Of a stretch of DNA of 64,000 bases, positions 16,763 to 25,099 are shown one piece after another; the first letter of the stretch is position 1, and every line of letters begins with the position of its first letter. The stretch is from Dolosigranulum pigrum ATCC 51524 (lineage in GTDB: Bacteria; Bacillota; Bacilli; Lactobacillales; Carnobacteriaceae_A): contig NZ_JH601103.1 in assembly GCF_000245815.1 (NCBI RefSeq), positions 742,313 through 806,312 of the forward strand, written 5' to 3'. The notes beneath the pieces were generated by a model, which saw only the letters and a program-made list of their open reading frames with translations, was not told the origin of the DNA and searched no databases. The translations under genes were made by a program, and so were the position numbers.

Positions 16763-18352
16763 ATGAGTATTATACAATTTAATCAAGTGAGTTATGCAGT
16801 ATATGAACAACCTTTATTCGAATCAGTCAATTTAACCATTGAAGCAACTGATAGAATTGGAATTGTTGGACAAAATGGGGTTGGAAAGTCCACGTTTTTA
16901 AAATTAATTGCCGGAGAAGAAATTCCTGATTCGGGGGAACGATACAAAGCTCATGATGCAACGATTCATTTGCATAAACAAACAGTTAATTTTGACGCAC
17001 ACGAAACGGTTAGGGAATTTTTAGAGGCATATTTTGCAGATATAAGCGAAATTCAAGCAAAGATGACAGCCTTGGAAACGAAGATGAGTCAGTTAAATGC
17101 AGACTTGGAAGAGTTACTAGCGCAATACGGACAACTGCAAGAAAAATTTTATGAGCTAGGTGGTTATACTTGCGAAAGTCGCTTGCAAGAAGTAGCTAAT
17201 GGGTTAGGATTAGGCCAGTATTTAGACTATCCACTTGCTACGCTTAGCGGTGGTCAACGCTCAAAAGTTGCTTTAGCCAAGTGTTTGTTAGAACAAGCAG
17301 ATATCTTACTTTTGGATGAGCCGACGAATCATTTGGATCGAGATACAATAGAATGGCTTATTCAATTTATTCATCAGTATGAAGGGGCTATTTTAATTGT
17401 CAGTCATGACCGTTATTTGCTTGATCAAGTAGCAACAAGAATTTTTGAAATTAATGATCAGCGCATCTATCAGTATTCGGGCAACTATACACAGTTTAAG
17501 CAATTAAAAGACGAGCGCCTATTAGTGGCTTATCGTGATTTCAAGAATCAGCAAGATAAAATTGATCGATTGAAATCACAAATTAAACAATATCGTCAGT
17601 GGGGGAATGAAGGTCATAATCCCAAACATTTTAAGAAAGCTAAAAGTTTAGAAAAAATATTAGCTAAAATTGAACCAGTATCTGATCCTACAAATCACCG
17701 ACAAATGAATATAACCGTAGAGGATGCAGGTAAGAAAGGACCAAAGCGTTTAGTTGAATTTAGAGGAGTATCTAAGTCGTTCAATGCTGAGATTTTATCC
17801 GATATCAATTGGTTGGTCCGTCGTGGGGAACACATTGGGATTGTTGGGCGTAACGGTGTTGGAAAATCAACTCTTCTGAAATTAGTTGCTGGCACTACCA
17901 AACCTGATTCAGGCCAAATTGTTAGACCAGATCAATTAACAATAGGAACTATGTCACAACACCCATTCAGTAACCTATCTGGTGAGCGCAGAGTGATCGA
18001 TGTTTTTCGCCAGCCATTTAGTTTGACGCAAGAACAGGCACGCCACGCGTTAGCCCAATTTTTATTTTTTGGCGAAGATGTATTTAAATCTCTGGATAAA
18101 TTAAGTGGTGGAGAACGGATGCGATTGAAATGGGCACAGTTAATTCAAGGTCAGTATGATTTATTGTTATTAGATGAACCAACCAATCATTTGGATATTG
18201 ATTCGAAAGAACTCATCGAAGAGGTTCTCGCTGATTATACCGGGAGTATGATTATTGTCAGTCATGACCGGTACTTCACTGATACATGTTGTGATAAACT
18301 ATATGAACTCACAAATGGTCAGTTAAATTTGATTGATAAATCGGTTAAATAA
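16763..18352 (+). CDS. ABC-F protein, probable ribosome-protection (antibiotic resistance) type
   Basis: A soluble tandem ATPase of 529 residues without membrane segments. Walker A motifs are GQNGVGKST and GRNGVGKST, signatures are LSGGQRSKV and LSGGERMRL, and both Walker B motifs read LLLDEPTNHLD. The charged interdomain linker lies at about residues 240-300 (QQDKIDRLKSQIKQYRQW), consistent with insertion into the ribosomal E site. Members of this class either act in translation (EttA, YfmR and others) or rescue drug-bound ribosomes (Vga, Lsa, Msr). The leader attenuator directly upstream and the bacteriocin/lantibiotic neighbours favour the resistance role, but the subfamily cannot be fixed by eye. 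Confidence 0.85.
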   Translation: MSIIQFNQVSYAVYEQPLFESVNLTIEATDRIGIVGQNGVGKSTFLKLIAGEEIPDSGERYKAHDATIHLHKQTVNFDAHETVREFLEAYFADISEIQAKMTALETKMSQLNADLEELLAQYGQLQEKFYELGGYTCESRLQEVANGLGLGQYLDYPLATLSGGQRSKVALAKCLLEQADILLLDEPTNHLDRDTIEWLIQFIHQYEGAILIVSHDRYLLDQVATRIFEINDQRIYQYSGNYTQFKQLKDERLLVAYRDFKNQQDKIDRLKSQIKQYRQWGNEGHNPKHFKKAKSLEKILAKIEPVSDPTNHRQMNITVEDAGKKGPKRLVEFRGVSKSFNAEILSDINWLVRRGEHIGIVGRNGVGKSTLLKLVAGTTKPDSGQIVRPDQLTIGTMSQHPFSNLSGERRVIDVFRQPFSLTQEQARHALAQFLFFGEDVFKSLDKLSGGERMRLKWAQLIQGQYDLLLLDEPTNHLDIDSKELIEEVLADYTGSMIIVSHDRYFTDTCCDKLYELTNGQLNLIDKSVK

Positions 18353-18363
18353 GTAAAAGCGTT

Positions 18364-18406
18364 CATCCTTGTAATTTATATTATTACAAGGGTGGATGTT
18401 TTTTTT
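18364..18406 (+). terminator. Terminator after the ABC-F gene
   Basis: CCTTGTAAT (18367-18375) pairs with ATTACAAGG (18383-18391) and CATCC extends outward to GGATG. A run of eight T residues follows at 18399-18406. Confidence 0.85.
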
Positions 18407-18485
18407 ATGCTGTGTTTTAAAAAAATTTTCGTTATAGTTCCGTTAGATTTGGGAGGTATACTGAATGTATTAGGAGGCGATCGAT

Positions 18486-19190
18486 ATGACAATTTTTTTA
18501 CAAACACAACAATTATCGAAACAATTCAAATCACAAGTTGTCTTGGATAATATATCTATTCAGGTAGAGAAGGGGCAGGTGTATGGATTGTTGGGACCCA
18601 ATGGCGCGGGAAAATCGACCCTGCTGAAGTTAATAACGCGTGTATTAATGCCAAGTTCAGGGAAAATTTTATTTAGAGAAGAGCTTCTTCAGCAGCATCA
18701 TTTACAACAAATGGGTTCTATTATTGAAGGACCAGCCATTTATCCTAATTTAACAGCGCGGGAAAATCTGGAAGTGTTGACCACGTTATTGGAGGTGGAT
18801 CCTGAGCGTATCGAACAGGTACTAGAACAAGTCAATCTAACCTATACAGGGCAGAAGTTAGCTAAGCATTTTTCCTTAGGGATGAAACAACGCTTAGGAA
18901 TTGCGATGGCATTAGTAAATGAGCCAGACTTGTTAATTTTAGATGAGCCAACAAATGGCCTAGATCCGGTTGGTACTCAAGAATTACGCACCTTAATTCG
19001 AGATCTGACTGAACAGAGGGTGACTGTTATTTTCTCTAGCCATATACTGAGTGAAGTGGGACATGTAGCAGATACAATTGGGATTTTAAATCAAGGCCAG
19101 CTATGTTATGAAGGAGCCAATGATCGGGGACAGCGTAGTTTAGAGACATTATTTATGGAAGTTTTAAGACAGGAGGTTGATGTATCATGA
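18486..19190 (+). CDS. Lantibiotic-immunity ABC transporter, ATP-binding subunit (LanF type)
   Basis: A 234-residue ATPase of the BcrA/LanF group. Walker A is GPNGAGKST at residues 37-45, the signature is FSLGMKQRLGIA and Walker B is LLILDEPTNGLDP. With the two permeases that follow it should pump lantibiotics or similar peptides from the membrane outward. The start has TAGGAGG. The stop overlaps the next start (ATGA). No lanA, lanBC or lanM gene is present, so it is a stand-alone resistance module. Confidence 0.88.
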   Translation: MTIFLQTQQLSKQFKSQVVLDNISIQVEKGQVYGLLGPNGAGKSTLLKLITRVLMPSSGKILFREELLQQHHLQQMGSIIEGPAIYPNLTARENLEVLTTLLEVDPERIEQVLEQVNLTYTGQKLAKHFSLGMKQRLGIAMALVNEPDLLILDEPTNGLDPVGTQELRTLIRDLTEQRVTVIFSSHILSEVGHVADTIGILNQGQLCYEGANDRGQRSLETLFMEVLRQEVDVS

Positions 19191-19939
19191 AATATATTAA
19201 AGCTGAATGGTTAAAAGAAAAGCGTAGCAGTAATCGTCACTTAATGTTTGGGGTGCCTGTTGGATTTATTGTCTTCACAACACTAATGAGTAGTATTATG
19301 GCGCCACCACCAGAGGGGCGAAGTAATTTATTAGCGGTTGCTTTTAATTGGTACCCTGTTATTATTTTGCCAGTTGTGCTTAGTCTCTTTACCATCAATC
19401 TTTATCAGAAAGAAACAGGGCCATGCATCATTAAGCAGCGAAGTATCGGGATTAGTTGGGCAAAAATATTACTCGCTAAAAATATCGTTATGGGAATTGA
19501 AGTAATGATTACACTCACTGTATCTGGTTTATTTCTGTATTTAATGGGGAATTTTGCTGGGAATGATCCCATATCAGCTCGAGAAATTATACGAGGGAGT
19601 ATGTTTTTATGGATCGGTAGCTTATCCTTGTTAAGCTTATCAGTACTGTTATATCAACTGCTGTCCGGTATGGGTGTTATCATTGTGAATTTTATTTTGT
19701 CGCTTGTCGCTACGCTCTTACTCGCTACAAGTTCCTATTGGTTTTTATTTCCATGGACTTATAATTTACGATTAATGGCTGCTGCAGTGGGGATTCATCC
19801 GAATGGGACATTTTTGCCACCGGACTCGTTGTTGCTCGCACCCCAAAATTTATTCATAGGGGGTTTCTTAAGTATTATTATTTATGGAGTGAGTTGTGTT
19901 ATTGTAGTTTGGCAGGAAAGGAGGAAAGAAAATGGTTAG
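19187..19939 (+). CDS. Lantibiotic-immunity ABC transporter permease (LanE/MutE type)
   Basis: A 250-residue membrane protein with six hydrophobic helices, starting MKYIKAEWLKEKRSS, the amphipathic N-terminus of the ABC-2 EpiE/MutE family. It overlaps the ATPase gene by four bases and the second permease by eight. The three proteins together form a LanFEG exporter. Assignment to E rather than G rests on gene order and N-terminal pattern. Confidence 0.82.
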   Translation: MKYIKAEWLKEKRSSNRHLMFGVPVGFIVFTTLMSSIMAPPPEGRSNLLAVAFNWYPVIILPVVLSLFTINLYQKETGPCIIKQRSIGISWAKILLAKNIVMGIEVMITLTVSGLFLYLMGNFAGNDPISAREIIRGSMFLWIGSLSLLSLSVLLYQLLSGMGVIIVNFILSLVATLLLATSSYWFLFPWTYNLRLMAAAVGIHPNGTFLPPDSLLLAPQNLFIGGFLSIIIYGVSCVIVVWQERRKENG

Positions 19940-20645
19940 ATTAATTTATTCGCGTTGGTTGCGGACGAAACGAACTCCCTTTCGTGTGATGTGGTTGGGA
20001 AGCCCCATTATATTTGGGAGTTTGTTTGGGGCATATCTTCGGATGAGTGATATCTTGATGGGGCAAGAATTATTATTTTTTTATACGATTTTAGGTGTTA
20101 TAGCGGGTTTTTCGCTTAGCTTATTTATTCCCTTGTTGTATGAGCCAGATCGTCAAGCGGGTTACTTTGTATATGATTTGTGTAGCGGAATTAGTCGTAA
20201 GTGGATATTTTTAAGTCAATTTTTGTTACTGATGGGCATGGTGGTCGTCATTGTTTTAGTTGCATCAGGTGTATTTTTGCTCTTTATAGTAGGAGATAGA
20301 GCGATAGCTTTGGTAAGTTACCTTAGATATGGTGGGCTGCTGTTAGTCACGTTATTCTTGTTGATTCCAATCTTTCAAATGCTCAGCTTAAAATTTGGAC
20401 TAGCTACGTCAGTATTATTCGGTAGCTTCAACACATTGCTCAGCCTCCTTTTTGGGACGACTGAATTAGGCGGTGCTATGAGTGATTTTTTACCGACTAT
20501 TTGGCATGTACGCTTAATGTATACAGTCTCAGATGTCCATAGCGGATTGTTTGCCATTTATTCCCTTGTGATGATTATAGGATTACTGTTGATAAGTATG
20601 ATTTGGTATAATAAATGGGAGAACAGAACACATGAGGGAGGATAA
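19932..20645 (+). CDS. Lantibiotic-immunity ABC transporter permease (LanG/MutG type)
   Basis: A 237-residue membrane protein with six predicted helices and the start MVRLIYSRWLRTKRTPFRVM, again the positively charged N-terminal helix of ABC-2 permeases. It completes the FEG set. Only two bases separate it from the response regulator gene, so transporter and regulator genes are one transcript. Confidence 0.82.
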   Translation: MVRLIYSRWLRTKRTPFRVMWLGSPIIFGSLFGAYLRMSDILMGQELLFFYTILGVIAGFSLSLFIPLLYEPDRQAGYFVYDLCSGISRKWIFLSQFLLLMGMVVVIVLVASGVFLLFIVGDRAIALVSYLRYGGLLLVTLFLLIPIFQMLSLKFGLATSVLFGSFNTLLSLLFGTTELGGAMSDFLPTIWHVRLMYTVSDVHSGLFAIYSLVMIIGLLLISMIWYNKWENRTHEGG

Positions 20646-20647
20646 CG

Positions 20648-21316
20648 ATGAAGCTATTAGTGATTGATGATGACGTATCCTTATTAAAATTAATAAAAAA
20701 TGCACTGCAGGAACAATATATAGTGACAACGTGTTCACAAGTGAAGCAATTAGATAGTCAACAATTTTCACAATTTGATTTAATTATCTTGGATGTTATG
20801 ATGCCAGAACTAACTGGATTTGACTTTTTAAAACAATATCGCCAAGTGATTGATTGTCCGATCTTGTTACTGACAGCAAAAGATTTTGAAATGGATAAGG
20901 TGACGGGATTTGCCTTAGGAGCGGATGATTACATAACGAAGCCATTCTCAATTAGTGAACTTAGAGCACGAGTTGCGGCACATCTTCGTCGAGAGAAGCG
21001 GCAAAAACATCGACGGTTGATTGATTTACCGATTACTTGTGATTTAATCGAACAAGCATTGTACTGTCGTGGGGAACGTATTCCATTGACTGCTTCAGAA
21101 TATAAAATTTGTGAACTATTACTTCAGCGTAGAGGGCAAGTATTTGAGAAGGAGGCAATTTATACTGCTATTTATGGATATGAGGCCTTAGGTGACGCCC
21201 AGACCTCCATTACTGAGCGGGTAAAACATATTAGACAGAAATGTTTCCCTTTTGGTATTAATCCAATTTATACAGTGTGGGGAGTGGGGTATAAGTGGCA
21301 AATCGAAAAAGTTTAG
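20648..21316 (+). CDS. OmpR-family response regulator of the peptide-resistance module
   Basis: A 222-residue regulator. The receiver has the acidic pair IDDD, the phospho-acceptor Asp49 in LIILDVMMPE, LLLTAKD and the conserved Lys in YITKPFS. The C-terminal winged helix is at about 125-220 (LTASEYKICELLLQRRGQVFEKE). Its place behind LanFEG genes matches NisR/SpaR/MrsR-like regulators, which control their own immunity genes. It overlaps the kinase gene by 22 bases. Confidence 0.88.
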   Translation: MKLLVIDDDVSLLKLIKNALQEQYIVTTCSQVKQLDSQQFSQFDLIILDVMMPELTGFDFLKQYRQVIDCPILLLTAKDFEMDKVTGFALGADDYITKPFSISELRARVAAHLRREKRQKHRRLIDLPITCDLIEQALYCRGERIPLTASEYKICELLLQRRGQVFEKEAIYTAIYGYEALGDAQTSITERVKHIRQKCFPFGINPIYTVWGVGYKWQIEKV

Positions 21317-22632
21317 GTCGGTTATTGACTGTCTATGCTATTATTGAAATCATATACACCTTAGTGGTCTTAGGGTTATGCTATTTCGTATTCCAAATTT
21401 TAATAAATGCCCACTTAATTTATCCAGCAAATTATGGGGAGCAGGGACTTGCTCATATTCAAGAACAGTTACAAAATGACAGCTGGACCCCTGAACAGTT
21501 GCCCTTCTATTATGATTATATATATAAAGTAGACGGTCAGGAACACATGCGAACGATAGATCCGTCGTATAATGATTTAGTGCAGGAAGCAGAACAGACG
21601 GGGATGGCAAGAGCACATCAAGATATTGTGACAACATTAAAGGATAATCAACGAGAATTAATCTTATTATATAAATTACGTCCTATTGTCGCCTCAGAAC
21701 AGCTACATAATTGGTTACCTAATTTTGAATGGTTTTATATTATCGTATCATTTAGTATATGGGTGATTGGTTTTGTTTTGATAGTGAAACGGTCTATTCG
21801 TATTTTGAAATTAGAAATTCAAAAAATTGCCCGAGTTAATGCCCATTTGAAAGAGATGAATTTGCATTATTCACCTGAATCTAGCAACTACCGTGAAATA
21901 AATGAATTATTAGAGGCTTTAGATAGTATGAGTCAACATTTGGAGCAAGCTTTAATCCAGCAGTGGACAGTGGAGCGCCAGCAACAAGACTTAATTGAGT
22001 CAGTCACCCATGATGTTCGGACACCCATCACATTAATTAAAGGGAATTTGGAATTATTGAAGGAGTCACTAGCGATAGAACGACACGAACGAGTCGAAGA
22101 TATTGAAGATGCGGTTGAGCGATTGGAGATGTATATTTATCGGTTGAGTCGGTTCGATCACCCCGATGAGGAAATACTGTCAGTTGTGGATGAAATAGTT
22201 GTAACAGAATGGTTAAAGATGGTAAGGAAACTTTGTCGAAGTCACCAGCGGCAATGCATTGTCACAAGAAGTGATCGGGCAATAGATTGGATGGTTAATT
22301 CAGATGATATAACAACAATCCTTCAAAATCTAATTGTAAATGCGGTGGAGCATTCTGAACCTAGCACGGGTATTACATTGCAATTGGTTAACACAAACAC
22401 AACTTATAAAATTGTCATCCAAGATGAAGGGACAGGGTTTGATTCTGCTATTATTGCTCAAGCCCAAGAAAAATATAAGTCTAGTAAGTCAGATACGATA
22501 GGAGCTCATGGGTTAGGTTTATATATCGTACAGCAACTTGTACAGAAATATAATGGACAGCTTCATTTAAATAATTACACCACTACAGCGGGTAAAAGTG
22601 GTGCCATAGTCATCTGTGAATTTAATAAATAA
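21295..22632 (+). CDS. Sensor histidine kinase of the peptide-resistance module
   Basis: A 445-residue kinase starting at GTG within the regulator gene. Two transmembrane helices (about 9-33 and 147-168) enclose an extracytoplasmic domain of roughly 115 residues, unlike the short-loop BceS type and closer to NisK/SpaK-like sensors that see peptide directly. The H box is SVTHDVRTPITLIKGN, the N box is LQNLIVNAVEHS, and the G boxes are DEGTGFD and GAHGLGLYIV. The likely signal is the lantibiotic exported by the linked transporter. Confidence 0.87.
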   Translation: MANRKSLGRLLTVYAIIEIIYTLVVLGLCYFVFQILINAHLIYPANYGEQGLAHIQEQLQNDSWTPEQLPFYYDYIYKVDGQEHMRTIDPSYNDLVQEAEQTGMARAHQDIVTTLKDNQRELILLYKLRPIVASEQLHNWLPNFEWFYIIVSFSIWVIGFVLIVKRSIRILKLEIQKIARVNAHLKEMNLHYSPESSNYREINELLEALDSMSQHLEQALIQQWTVERQQQDLIESVTHDVRTPITLIKGNLELLKESLAIERHERVEDIEDAVERLEMYIYRLSRFDHPDEEILSVVDEIVVTEWLKMVRKLCRSHQRQCIVTRSDRAIDWMVNSDDITTILQNLIVNAVEHSEPSTGITLQLVNTNTTYKIVIQDEGTGFDSAIIAQAQEKYKSSKSDTIGAHGLGLYIVQQLVQKYNGQLHLNNYTTTAGKSGAIVICEFNK

Positions 22633-22643
22633 TAAGTCATCAC

Positions 22644-22685
22644 AAAACCTCCTCTCAATTTTTGTAGCTGAGAGGAGGTTTTTGA
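22644..22685. terminator. Strong bidirectional terminator
   Basis: A perfect 14-bp stem, AAAACCTCCTCTCA (22644-22657) with TGAGAGGAGGTTTT (22669-22682), flanked by T runs. It ends the LanFEG-RK operon and the converging surface-protein gene. Confidence 0.9.
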
Positions 22686-22708
22686 GCGATCAATTATTGA
22701 TGTCGAAA

Positions 22709-23992
22709 TTATTTTTTCTTATTGTTGTAGTATTTTAAGCCCAATCCTGCTACTAAGGCAATCCCAGCCACAACGAGTAAAACCCACGTGGTAGTTGCCG
22801 TATTGGGTAGGCGTTCGCCTAAGCTTTTGCGTTCTTTAATTTCTTCCGGTTTCTGAGCAGGTTGTTCATCTTTGGTCTGTTCTGATGCTTTATTTTTTTC
22901 ATTAGATTCATCCGATTTTGTTTCTTGCTCTTTTTTATCAGTAGATGTTTCTTCTGTTGCTTTATCTGGCTGATCGTCAGGATCACGGTTTGGAGCACTG
23001 TCTGGGTTGACAGTCATTTGTTTAAGGACTTGCGCGATCGCTTCCTTATCGGGCACCTTGATGTCCATCGTATACGTATTATTTAGCAATTCATCATAGA
23101 AATCGCCGTAGAATTCGGGGTTCCCCTCAATTTCTTCCTGGTTTGGATAGTGAGCGGGTTGTGTATAGAGTGTCACTGTACCATCGCGATTATCTCGGTA
23201 ACCTACAAATTGGCTATCAGCTGTGGGACGCTCTGTATCAGATAGCGTATAAAGTTCAAAATCATAGGTTGGGGAGTTATCATCATATCGGTTAACGGCT
23301 GTCTCTTTTGGTGATTTTTTGTACATGTATGGACGATCCGTATCTCCGGTCTGCAAGTACCAAACTTGCGCACCAAGAACTTCCTCATCTGAATAGTCTG
23401 GAAAATCTTCACTCGTATAGAATTCTCCACTTGGCTCAATAGCCGGCTTCAAGCGCTCAATTTGGTCATTAGAAGTACCCGACTCAGTGGATTGATTCTG
23501 AGAGGCATCTGATTCCGACGCAGACTCCTTATTTGGAACTGGGAATTCTTCTTCAAAGACTACATCTAGAATTTCGAAAGGGTATTCTTCTTCAAATTCA
23601 GTAATTTTCCATTCAGATTCCCAATGCTGTTCGTCTCCTTGACCGTATTTTGGATAGACCGCCCGTTGTTGAAGCTGCTCATCAAATGCTGAGGCCGTAT
23701 GGATTGATTTTAATGTATACGTACCGGGCTCAGCCTCAATCGTTTCATAAGCTAATTTTTCCGCATCAAACCTTTCACCGGCTTTAATCATTGAAATGTC
23801 ATAAAATTTGGTGACTTCAATATTTGGATTACTCGTACTCTTCACCTGAACCATAAATTTCCCTTCAGGGACTTCAATATCTTGCGCATAAATGACCTGC
23901 TCAGAAGACGTATTTAATTCAACGTCATCATAAGCAAGTATTCCGCCACTTAACAGAACACCTATAGCTAACTTACTTAATTGTTTTTTCAT
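22709..23992 (-). CDS. Secreted, wall-anchored acidic surface protein (LPxTA signal)
   Basis: A 427-residue exported protein. The signal peptide is MKKQLSKLAIGVLLSGGILAY-like with a following hydrophilic mature part. The middle (about 30-330) is rich in Asp, Glu, Tyr and Pro without a domain I recognise. A low-complexity Glu/Lys/Asp/Ser spacer (about 335-390) leads to LPNTATTTW, a hydrophobic helix and the tail KYYNNKKK, the sortase signal. ATG 23992 was chosen because AAAGGACGAGGAT lies right before it and because the longer frame adds charged residues ahead of the signal peptide. Function unknown; adhesion is possible. Confidence 0.85.
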   Translation of the reverse strand: MKKQLSKLAIGVLLSGGILAYDDVELNTSSEQVIYAQDIEVPEGKFMVQVKSTSNPNIEVTKFYDISMIKAGERFDAEKLAYETIEAEPGTYTLKSIHTASAFDEQLQQRAVYPKYGQGDEQHWESEWKITEFEEEYPFEILDVVFEEEFPVPNKESASESDASQNQSTESGTSNDQIERLKPAIEPSGEFYTSEDFPDYSDEEVLGAQVWYLQTGDTDRPYMYKKSPKETAVNRYDDNSPTYDFELYTLSDTERPTADSQFVGYRDNRDGTVTLYTQPAHYPNQEEIEGNPEFYGDFYDELLNNTYTMDIKVPDKEAIAQVLKQMTVNPDSAPNRDPDDQPDKATEETSTDKKEQETKSDESNEKNKASEQTKDEQPAQKPEEIKERKSLGERLPNTATTTWVLLVVAGIALVAGLGLKYYNNKKK

Positions 23993-24122
23993 ATCCTCGT
24001 CCTTTCTTAAACGGTATAGCAACAATTCTAATCACCTTCATTTTACAAGAAAGATGCGCTCACTACAATTAATATTCATATTTTATTCAAAAAATACACT
24101 TAAACAGAAAGTAAATAAAAAA

Positions 24123-24161
24123 TCCTCAACTATGCGAAAGAATAATTCGGATAGTCGAGGA
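24123..24161 (-). terminator. Terminator of the psuK-psuG operon
   Basis: TCCTCAACTAT (24123-24133) pairs with ATAGTCGAGGA (about 24151-24161) with one mismatch. On the minus strand a T-rich run follows. Confidence 0.75.
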
Positions 24162-24180
24162 GATTAAAAGTATTTAGTGA

Positions 24181-25098
24181 TTATTTTTTATGATAGTACT
24201 GAGCAGCGATTTGAGCCCCTAATTTTGCATTATTAAAGACAAGTTGAATATTGGTATCTAGACTAGCGCCATCCGTTAACTCTACAATTCGTTTTAGTAG
24301 GAAAGGTGTGCTGTCCTTCCCGGTGATGCCTTGTTCTGTAGCTTCCTGTACAGCTTGGTCAATCACTGCATCGATTACTTCGTGGGGGATTTCGTGCTCT
24401 GTTGGAATAGGATTTGTGACTAACATCCCGCCCTGTAGTCCTAATAATTCCGAAGCGTGCATCGCATCAGCAATTTGCTCCGCTGAGTCCAGACGCGTAT
24501 TCAATGCGTAGTCTGATGTGCGCGTGTAGAAAGCAGGCAAATAATTCGTCTGATAGCCCACGACAGGGACACCTTTTGTTTCTAAATACTCTAATGTGCG
24601 AGGTAGATCTAAAATAGCTTTTGCGCCAGCACAGACAACAGTTACGGGTGTTTGACCTAATTCTTCAAGGTCAGCTGAAATATCCATTGTTGATTCGACG
24701 CCTCTGTGAACTCCACCAATTCCACCAGTAACGAATACTTTAATACCGGCTAAATGTGCCCCAATCATGGTTGTCGCTACAGTGGTTGCTCCTAATTGTT
24801 TATTAGCTAAAATAATCGGCAGATCGCGTCGAGATACTTTAGCAACAGGTTTTTCCTTGCCTAAACGTTCAAGATCTTCAGGTTCTAAGCCAATTTTGAA
24901 CTTGCCATCCATAATGGCAATAGTTGCCGGAGTAGCTCCGTGCTCACGGACAATTTGCTCCACTTTTTGTGCTGTTTCGACATTTTGTGGATAAGGCATT
25001 CCGTGAGAAATAATGGTTGACTCCAAGGCAACCACGGGCTTTTGCTTCTCTAAGGCGTCTTTCACTTCTGAGCTAATCGATAATAGTGGGTGTGTCAT
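24181..25098 (-). CDS. psuG: Pseudouridine-5'-phosphate glycosidase
   Basis: It splits pseudouridine 5'-phosphate into uracil and ribose 5-phosphate. The 305-residue protein shows the family blocks VALESTIISHGMPYP, the MDGKFKIGL region, ATTVATTMIGAHLAGI, FVTGGIGGVHRG, the metal/active-site Lys region and the C-terminal NIQLVFNNAKLGAQIA. ATG 25098 follows TTTGGAGGAG; a TTG codon 15 bases upstream is part of that ribosome binding site. It starts one base after the psuK stop, so the pair is translationally coupled. Confidence 0.93.
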   Translation of the reverse strand: MTHPLLSISSEVKDALEKQKPVVALESTIISHGMPYPQNVETAQKVEQIVREHGATPATIAIMDGKFKIGLEPEDLERLGKEKPVAKVSRRDLPIILANKQLGATTVATTMIGAHLAGIKVFVTGGIGGVHRGVESTMDISADLEELGQTPVTVVCAGAKAILDLPRTLEYLETKGVPVVGYQTNYLPAFYTRTSDYALNTRLDSAEQIADAMHASELLGLQGGMLVTNPIPTEHEIPHEVIDAVIDQAVQEATEQGITGKDSTPFLLKRIVELTDGASLDTNIQLVFNNAKLGAQIAAQYYHKK

Positions 25099-25099
25099 A

